Assembly (NCBI GenBank): GCA_020912385.1
Contig: CP087210.1
Span: forward strand, 2,418,001 to 2,482,000
Length of the DNA stretch: 64,000 nucleotides
Direction of reading: 5' to 3'
Origin: Neofusicoccum parvum
Lineage: Eukaryota > Ascomycota > Dothideomycetes > Botryosphaeriales > Botryosphaeriaceae
The notes below the pieces were generated by a model that made no database searches, was not told the DNA's origin, and saw only the letters and a program-made list of their open reading frames with translations. Below are positions 57,752 to 64,000 of the stretch, piece after piece; position 1 is the first letter of the stretch; every line of letters begins with the position of its first letter. A program made the position numbers and the translations under genes.

Positions 57752-59792
57752 ATGACCAGCCCGGCGCATGGCGCAGTCGCGAGCCGGACAGCCCTCCACG
57801 AGCCCGCCCCGGCTGCCGCCCCGATGGCAGCCATGCCCGCCGAGAAGGACCAGCCCCGTTATGACGCTGGCATGCGAAACCTCGACCATTGTGCGCCGGC
57901 CGCCCATTGCTGCCTCCGAGCAACCCCGTGCTGACTGCCGCCAGATGCCAGCAAGCTGCCCGATTGGCGCTACCGCCTGCGCTGCTTCCTGATCCCCATC
58001 GTGCGCTGGGAGACGCCGTACCTGGCCGCCATGCAGGATGCCTTGCGCACGCCCACCCTGGACTCGTACTTTGCCTTCACGGCCAATCTGGGCACCCACA
58101 CCTTCTTCATGATCATGCTGCCCATCCTGTTCTGGTGCGGCTACACCAACCTTGGAAAAGCGTAGGTCCTCGCGCGCCATCACTTTGATTTTGTTTTCTT
58201 TGTTTTCTTCACAGAGGAAAAAGACACGTTTCAGCAGACAGCAGCTGACGGCGCGCATCCGAAAAGTATGGTCCACGTTCTCGCGTCAGGTGTCTTCTGG
58301 AGTGGATTCGTCAAGGATATGCTCTGCCTTCCGCGTCCGCTGTCCCCACCGCTGCAGCGAATCACCATGTCCGGTTCCGCTGCCTTGGAGTACGGCTTTC
58401 CGTCCACCCACTCCACCAATGCTGTGTCCGTGGCCGTGTACGCCATCCATATGCTGCATACGAGTGGAGAGGCCTCCGACTCGACCACTCACACAGCACT
58501 CCAAGTCGCCCTCTACTTCTATGCAGTCTCCATCGTGTTCGGCCGACTCTACTGTGGCATGCATGGTTTCTTCGACGTTATTATAGGCACCATCTTAGGC
58601 GCACTGATCGCCGGAGTCGAAATTCTTTTCGGAAATGCTTTCGACCACTGGGTCTGCCAGGATAGCTTCACTGCGCCGCTTGTCGTGGCTCTCGTGATCT
58701 TTGTCCTTGTCCGTGTCCACCCGGAACCCGCGGACGACTGCCCGTGTTTTGACGACAGCGTGTGCTTCGCCGGCGTCGTAATCGGTGTAGAGATAGGAGT
58801 CTGGCACTTCTCGAAAACTAGTTTTGCTTATGATGACCCGGTGCCCGGCACCGTTGCTTTCGACATCGAGCAAATAGGATGGTTGAAAGCAGTTCTCCGC
58901 ATTGTTCTAGGCGTTTTCATTATCTTTGCATGGAGGGCATTAATGAAGCCGCTCTTACTAAAGTTTCTTCCTCCGCTATTCAGAGTTCTGGAGCGACTAA
59001 GGATGAACCTCCCCCGGAAGTTCTTTTTGGAGGCGTCGTAAGCTGACACCTCCCATGAAATGGAACAAAAACAATAATTGACACATTTGCAGCAAATACA
59101 CCAGCATTGCTAACCTCCGCGACGACGATCACGTCATTCCGTCGGCGTCCGAGATCCCGTCCAAACTGTCCAACCTCCGTCATCCTCGCAAGCGCACCGT
59201 TTCCATTGGCCCTCAGTCCATGGCCGATGCCTACGAGACCCTCGCCTACCGCCATCAGCGAAGGCGAGAAAGTCTCAACTCCCTGGAAGCCGAGCACCCA
59301 AGGAGCCCCATCCGGATAAACGAAAACGAAAAGCAGGACAACTTTTTCTTGTCCGAGCCGACCGATGCCGCCACCTCGACGTCTTCGAACACGCTCGGCA
59401 CTCCGGCTGGCGTCAACCTACTTCCGACGCCCATGTCTTCCCGGGTGCATTCGTACGAGCAGATGATGGGTGCTGGAAGCCCATCGACGGCCGCTACGAG
59501 CCCAATCACTCCCGCCGAGAGCGACGCCGGTGCTGGTTCACCGCCCGAGCAGGTGTTGGACGTGATGGTGGATGAGGAGGAGAAGGAGGATAGGGAGATT
59601 TTCTCCATGCTGGAGCGGCCGCGGGTGCGGTACGATGTCGAGGTTGTAACAAAACTCATTGTTTACTCGGGTAAGTGGAGACGGTATCTCCAGCTGTTTT
59701 GGGGGTTGTACTGATCAGCTCTAGGAATTGCGTGGTTGGCGGTTGAGGGCAATCCGTTGCTCTTTGAGGTTTTCGGGTTGGGTATGAGATAA
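57752..59792 (+). CDS. LCB3: Sphingoid long-chain base-1-phosphate phosphatase (LCB3-like)
   Basis: Exons 57752-57890, 57945-58161, 58267-59037, 59093-59670 and 59725-59792 give 590 residues. An in-frame ATG at 57824 would give 566. The lipid phosphatase (PAP2) signature is complete: KDMLCLPRP, then FPSTHS, then GRLYCGMHGFFDV, with the catalytic His residues in the last two. ITMSGSAALEYGFPS is typical of the LCB3/YSR2 group. Eight or so hydrophobic segments lie in exons 2 and 3. The C-terminal part (exon 4) is soluble, Ser/Pro-rich, and ends with a short conserved segment IAWLAVEGNPLLFE. It should dephosphorylate dihydrosphingosine- and phytosphingosine-1-phosphate in the ER, feeding ceramide synthesis and reducing signalling lipid. 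Confidence 0.92.
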
Positions 59793-60780
59793 GAATGTGG
59801 CGCTCACCGGTCTACATGGTGAGAATGAGTACCTTGTAGATGACTGTACAAGAATTAGGAAAACGGGAAATACCAAATGATGGGTTGGGTGTAAGTCAGC
59901 GTAATGGTGATACCTCTGGAGGTTGACCAATGGATAGAACCCATTTTGTTCGGATTGGCAGTACTTAGGTTCGAGTAATCGTACACTTCTGCTAATGAAC
60001 TCTTTACTGAAGACGAGTTGTGTGATATTGATAACCACTGAGAGTCGTGCGTGCCCCAGAGAGCCAGGTAGGTAGATAGACCTCACTTGAACGTATTTGC
60101 AGATGCCGGTCGGTACTTCAGATGAAACTAGCTGATCGCTCATTGAAGCGGGAAACAAGAAGATGCAAGCAAAAGAGCATCCCCTGGATTCGTTCTAGTA
60201 AATCGGACGAATAGGAACCGAAGTGTGATCTCGCCTACGCAAGGAATCAAACCGACAACGAAGTGACGGCCGACTCGAGAAATCCTCATAACTTACAGAC
60301 TCCTCGGATATTACACTTTGGGGTCTTGGAATAAGGCATAGACCCGCAGGCTACTGTACCTCATCAGCCAGCCATGGTATGGATTGGCTTAATCAACAAA
60401 TATGTGGCTTCTCGCGCCTGTCATCTATTTGAGCGGTCCTTGGACGCTGCTATAATATCGCGAAAAACACATGCTGTCAATCTTATCTTGTGAACGGCTG
60501 TCACGAGAAGGCAGATGTACCAAAACCTATCGAAAGAGCACTGACTGATGCTATAGGGAAGCGTTGATTGTGGTAGACCTGCATCGTAGGTAATTTTGGA
60601 GCAACTAGTTATTGGAGAATTAACCATTAAATTTTTACGGTAAAATTTCTCATCCAATATAGATATCAAGTACAGCTCAAGCGAAGCATCAAGCTACCCA
60701 AGCTACGGGGTAGCAAGTCGTAATATAGGAAGGATTAACAAAGGCTCAAGCTAACTAGGAAGCGTTTATATCAATATAAC
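59793..60780. other. Intergenic region, AT-rich toward the LTR
   Basis: About 1 kb without credible genes. AT content rises near 60.6-60.78 kb immediately before the LTR insertion. Confidence 0.5.
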
Positions 60781-60785
60781 TTAAT
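60781..60785. repeat. Target-site duplication, left copy (TTAAT)
   Basis: Direct 5-bp repeat abutting the LTR. The identical copy lies at 61206-61210. Confidence 0.85.
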
Positions 60786-61205
60786 TGTTACGGCGCAGCC
60801 GCTATGGAGGAGGTAGAGAAGTGAGGGGGGCGACGAAGAAGCCCCGCAGGAAGTTGAGGGTTCACGTGATCCTCAGGAAGGTCACGTGAAAGACCCACAT
60901 TGGATCAATATGATCCTCAAAGATTGATCCAACACCATTGATCCAGTTGCTTTGATCCAACTGTTTCGATCCAGAATGTCATCGTATATAAGTACACTCC
61001 TTTAGCTAGATACTTGACCTTCGTGGTCAACTTCTACAGTAATCGAGCTATTATTGGTAACACGGCCTTCGCACGCAGTGCTCAGATACGTGTATTCGTC
61101 ACTTCGTTCTCACTCCCTCTCTTGTACCCACTCAAGGTAAACCCCAACACGGCTTACCACCCTCTTTGGTGTTTGGATCCTTAGAGGTAGAGGCCCGCCG
61201 TTACA
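60786..61205. mobile_element. Solo LTR of a retrotransposon with 5-bp target-site duplication
   Basis: A 420-bp element begins TGTTACGGCG and ends CGCCGTTACA, so the ends form a TG...CA short imperfect inverted repeat (9 of 10 positions). It is flanked on both sides by TTAAT (60781-60785 and 61206-61210), a 5-bp target-site duplication. Inside are repeated GATCCA/GATCAA words (60902-60973), a TATA-like TATATAAG near 60985-60992, and no coding sequence. This is the footprint left by recombination between two LTRs of an integrated element. Size and layout fit a Ty1/Copia-type LTR, but family cannot be proven without an internal region. Orientation is uncertain; the TATA placement suggests plus. 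Confidence 0.88.
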
Positions 61206-61210
61206 TTAAT
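61206..61210. repeat. Target-site duplication, right copy (TTAAT)
   Basis: Direct 5-bp repeat abutting the LTR end; identical to 60781-60785. Confidence 0.85.
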
Positions 61211-61344
61211 CAAGTTAGCTTGACATTAACTCGAGAAGAGCACAGAGAGCGGCATAAGGCGGGAGAAAACGCAATCGACAATATATCAAGAAATCATGCA
61301 GGCTTCATAACATATGCATGCAGACCTCATGCAACCCTAATCTC

Positions 61345-61809
61345 TCAAAGCCCCTTCTTCGCCCTCACCTCCTCCTCCACCTCCTCTTCCTCTCCCGGCG
61401 CCCTATCCACGCCCGCCCCCTCCGCCGCCAAACCGCCAAACCCGTCCACATGCTGCCCCACGTTGACGTCTCTCCCGTGCCCCTTGGCACCGGGCGCGTA
61501 CTTCGATGCGTCGAAGTCGGTCCGCTTGGTCTCGACCGAGGCCGGGACCGCTGCGCCCACGCCGGACACCACTTCGCCGGTGGCGCCGGCGTCGTTGCGC
61601 GCACGGCGGGGCGCGTCGAAGGCATTGCCGGCGGCGCTCTGGATGTCCGGGCGCGAGCCGAGCGGGTTGAGGTCGGCGGGGTCGGCGGCGGAGGTGTCGC
61701 GTGGGCCGGAGGGGATGACGTTCTGGCGGCCGGCGTCGTTGGGCATGGTGGTTCCGGTGGCGGCCATGGACTCTAGGGTGCCGCCGGTATGGGGGTCGGA
61801 GGGCGCCAT
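61345..61809 (-). CDS. Small hydrophilic, probably disordered protein of unknown function
   Basis: An uninterrupted frame of 154 residues. It is rich in Gly, Ala, Asp, Pro and Thr, lacks hydrophobic segments and has almost no aromatic residues. It opens MAPSDPHTGGTLESM and contains GTTMPNDAGRQNVIPS and HGRDVNVGQHVDGFGG. The tail EEEEVEEEVRAKKGL is strongly acidic then basic. This composition resembles intrinsically disordered, hydration- or stress-type fungal proteins. I recognise similar openings among uncharacterised mould proteins but no defined family. It is transcribed away from MZT1 and ends 135 bp from the right LTR duplication. The function is unknown. Confidence 0.65.
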   Translation of the reverse strand: MAPSDPHTGGTLESMAATGTTMPNDAGRQNVIPSGPRDTSAADPADLNPLGSRPDIQSAAGNAFDAPRRARNDAGATGEVVSGVGAAVPASVETKRTDFDASKYAPGAKGHGRDVNVGQHVDGFGGLAAEGAGVDRAPGEEEEVEEEVRAKKGL

Positions 61810-62343
61810 CCTGAAGATTCTTTGTGTGGTATTCGGGGGTGGTCGAGAGTTATATCGAAGTGACGGCTTCGCAGCGCTGATTTGGAGAGGGATTCAACAC
61901 GGATGGACAGTGAAGACTGGATGATCAAAAGGAGGGCCCCGAGCTACCGGGGGCGTCGCCATTTGTACTGTGGTTTCATTGCGGGCGGCTACTCTGATGT
62001 CACCTGCAGCTCGATCGGACTGGCTGTGACGAGCGGCGTTGATGGTTGGCGTCATGATGATTTAGCCTCCAGCACGGTGTCTGCACCGTGTTCACACCCG
62101 GCGACCGGCCCAACTCCGGGATGGGGGCTGCGCTTTCCCCAGCAGCGACACAGCTTGGTCTCCGTCGCGACCGGACGCGTCTCCCCCTCGCAGCTGCGCA
62201 AACACCAGCTGCGTCAACCGCCTACCTCCGCTCCGCATAGCGAAACCCGCCGCTTCTTTCCCATCCACCAACCACAACGCGACGAGCTCGCGCACTGCAT
62301 CCACGCCATCGATCATCGCTCCCTTCAACGCCTCGCCCGCAAA
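61810..62343. promoter_or_regulatory. Divergent upstream region of the disordered protein and MZT1
   Basis: 534 bp shared by two divergent genes. Open frames run through it in phase with the MZT1 first exon but lack family similarity. No factor site assigned. Confidence 0.4.
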
Positions 62344-62754
62344 ATGCCGCCGCAGGAAGTCGACAAGCGCCAGGCCGCGCGCGAAGTCATCGACATCCTG
62401 CACGAAATCGCAACGCTTCTCGTACGCCCTCCGCCCCGCCACCTCCCACCCTTCAGAATTCCAGCATGAAGGCCTGGACCAAATCTAAACGCTAACCCGC
62501 CCCCCAAAACAGAACACCAACCTCAACCGCACCCAGCTCTCCTTCTGCGTCTCGTTGATCGAGAACGGCGTAAATCCCGAAGCTCTGGCGGTGCGTCCTC
62601 CCGAGTTTCTTCTTTCACTTTCATGCAGGTTGGCTAGAGAAGTTCGCTGATATCCGAGTCTTCAATCCGACTGCAGAACGTCATCAGAGAACTCCGCGAG
62701 CAGTACCCGGAGCCGCTGGAACCGGAGCTCGGCGACGAGGAGGGCGAGGCTTAA
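62344..62754 (+). CDS. MZT1: Mitotic-spindle organizing protein 1 (MOZART1)
   Basis: Exons 62344-62421, 62513-62590 and 62677-62754, each exactly 78 nt (26 codons), give 77 residues. The protein MPPQEVDKRQAAREVIDIL, then ISP-free helices NTNLNRTQLSFCVSLIENGVNPEALA and VIRELREQYPE, is the full Mozart1 domain. MZT1 binds the N-terminal regions of gamma-tubulin complex proteins and is needed to recruit and activate gamma-tubulin complexes at spindle pole bodies. Introns are 91 and 86 nt. The start at 62344 is chosen because the family begins within a few residues of this position; upstream in-frame sequence has no similarity. The acidic C-terminus GDEEGEA is common in fungal members. Confidence 0.93.
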
Positions 62755-64000
62755 AACGCACCGCGCCAGCCCCAACCACGTCGCTGTAACGACGGCAAAG
62801 ACCACCCTGACGAGAGAGGGGGAGAGATGTGTTTGTTTTCGTGATACCCAGAGGCGCAGCGCTGGCCTCTTTGATACCTGACTTGAAGGAACACTTCGAG
62901 GGCGCTTGGGGGAAGTGAGTGTGCCTCGTGAGGAGGCCGAGTCGAGTCTGAGACATCAAAGTGCATTCGTTGCTCGTGGGGCGTCTCGTTTCGAGTGTCT
63001 CAGTCTCAGAGGTAGGGACTTGCGACCAGCCCGCGTGTGAGCGGAGATTGGAAGCGCAGCTGCAGTCCTGTTATCCTGCTGTCCATTGGTCGGGACAAGA
63101 TTTGCCGCAGTCGCTGGGAAGGGGACGACCAGACCTCTAGAGTTGGTGAATTTCCTCCAGTCCCTGAGAAGCTAGCAGCTCAACCACACCCTTTCGTTGA
63201 GGAATGCAACAGTCAGGTATCTAGCACATAGGAGCTAAGGCATCCATGCGAATCATTCCCCCTTTGCGAATAGACTCCTCGGCTGGATTCCCAACGCAGT
63301 TCATAGCACACTCCAAAGATCGAAGTCCTTAACCGGGACAGAAAAAGGCTCTGTGCATTACGTGTAATAGGGAACAATGCGAAGCGTTAAATCTTTCCTT
63401 TCCCGCATCAGAAAACATGTGCTTATGCCGCCACCCTTTTTTGAGCTTCTCTTCACTCCATGTGAAGAGGAAGTCGCAATGTAGTTGTTCCCTGTCGACC
63501 CAAATTCGATTACAACAGACGAGAGCCAAGAAGGAAGAGGAAGACGAAAGCGAAGACGAAAGTTCGCAAAAAGACAGTTCCCGCTGGTATCATTACCCAT
63601 CCGTCCCATGCCGTTTTTAACTCCTGCCGAGAAAAATGAAAAACGAAAAGGATTCAAAACGCCGTTATGAGGGGGAGAGAGAAAAAAACGATGACTGGCG
63701 AGAATGAGCCAATCCTCCCGCGTCCTGTCTGCCGTTAAAACATATTGAGAATGATGTTATTTTTTGCTGCGAGCGACTTCCATCCTCCAGCAAGGGGGAG
63801 ACGCTGCATGGTGGCGGCGGGACCGATGGCTGGCATTAGTCGCTGGAGGAAAGTCGTTGCAGGCCCGATGGTTGAGGTGATGATAGTGGTGATGCGTGCG
63901 TGGTGTCTGATGGTCCTCGAGATAGGACCGTTCGTGATGATGGTGGAGAAAAATCAGAGCCACCAGCCGGTGAAACTCAAAAACGTATCCATGGCCTCTT
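62755..64000. other. Right-edge region without a supported gene
   Basis: 1.25 kb after MZT1. It contains a purine-rich low-complexity patch near 63530-63575 and short frames only. A His-rich minus-strand frame at 63757-63963 is probably non-coding. A gene entering from the right on the minus strand would have its 3' end here, but I cannot support one. Confidence 0.4.

Noticed and set aside
63757..63963. His-rich minus-strand frame at the right edge
   Set aside because: Short, dominated by CAT/CAC repeats, no supporting context; it could overlap the 3' region of a gene outside the window.
1..64000. A secondary-metabolite or other functional gene cluster
   Set aside because: No polyketide synthase, NRPS, terpene cyclase or shared pathway; neighbouring genes serve unrelated housekeeping functions.

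Overview
The window is nuclear DNA of a filamentous ascomycete (Pezizomycotina). The evidence is GC-rich coding sequence, many short GT-AG introns of about 45-65 nt, a fused fungal EGT1, a HAK-type K+ transporter, PPG1, YND1, DAD1 and MZT1, and uncharacterised genes of mould type. A Dothideomycete is my guess but is not shown by the sequence. I support 21 protein-coding genes, most with exon structures rebuilt by hand from reading frame, splice sites and family alignment. I found no tRNA or rRNA gene and no CRISPR array.

Left part (1-19.7 kb): the 3' part of a HLTF/Rad5-like SNF2 helicase; a PhoD-like phosphatase; two tandem, same-strand, divergent paralogues with a C-terminal PHD finger and an N-terminal Cys/His module whose eight candidate zinc ligands have identical spacing in both (8.7-11.4 kb and 13.5-16.5 kb); and the ergothioneine synthase EGT1.

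Middle (19.7-46 kb): a 4.2-kb gene-poor stretch holding a degenerate three-copy repeat; a HAK/KUP potassium transporter in 11 exons; a Rossmann-fold SDR-like enzyme; the PP2A-family phosphatase PPG1 with a disordered insertion; a small single-pass membrane protein; an RNase H-fold protein that has lost catalytic acids; a mitochondrial thioredoxin-like protein; an inositol polyphosphate multikinase (ARG82/IPMK); and a PMC1-type Ca2+-ATPase.

Right part (46-64 kb): an MFS transporter and a class I glutamine-amidotransferase protein, divergently transcribed; a Golgi apyrase (YND1-like); DAD1 of the DASH complex; a RHO4-type GTPase divergent from a sphingoid-base-phosphate phosphatase (LCB3-like); a solo LTR with intact 5-bp target duplication; a disordered 154-residue protein; and MZT1 (gamma-tubulin complex).

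Most genes are unrelated housekeeping functions: ion homeostasis (HAK, PMC1), inositol phosphate and sphingolipid signalling (IPMK, LCB3), Golgi glycosylation support (YND1) and spindle function (DAD1, MZT1). I see no biosynthetic cluster. The best candidate for something undescribed is the tandem PHD-finger pair with its shared N-terminal module.
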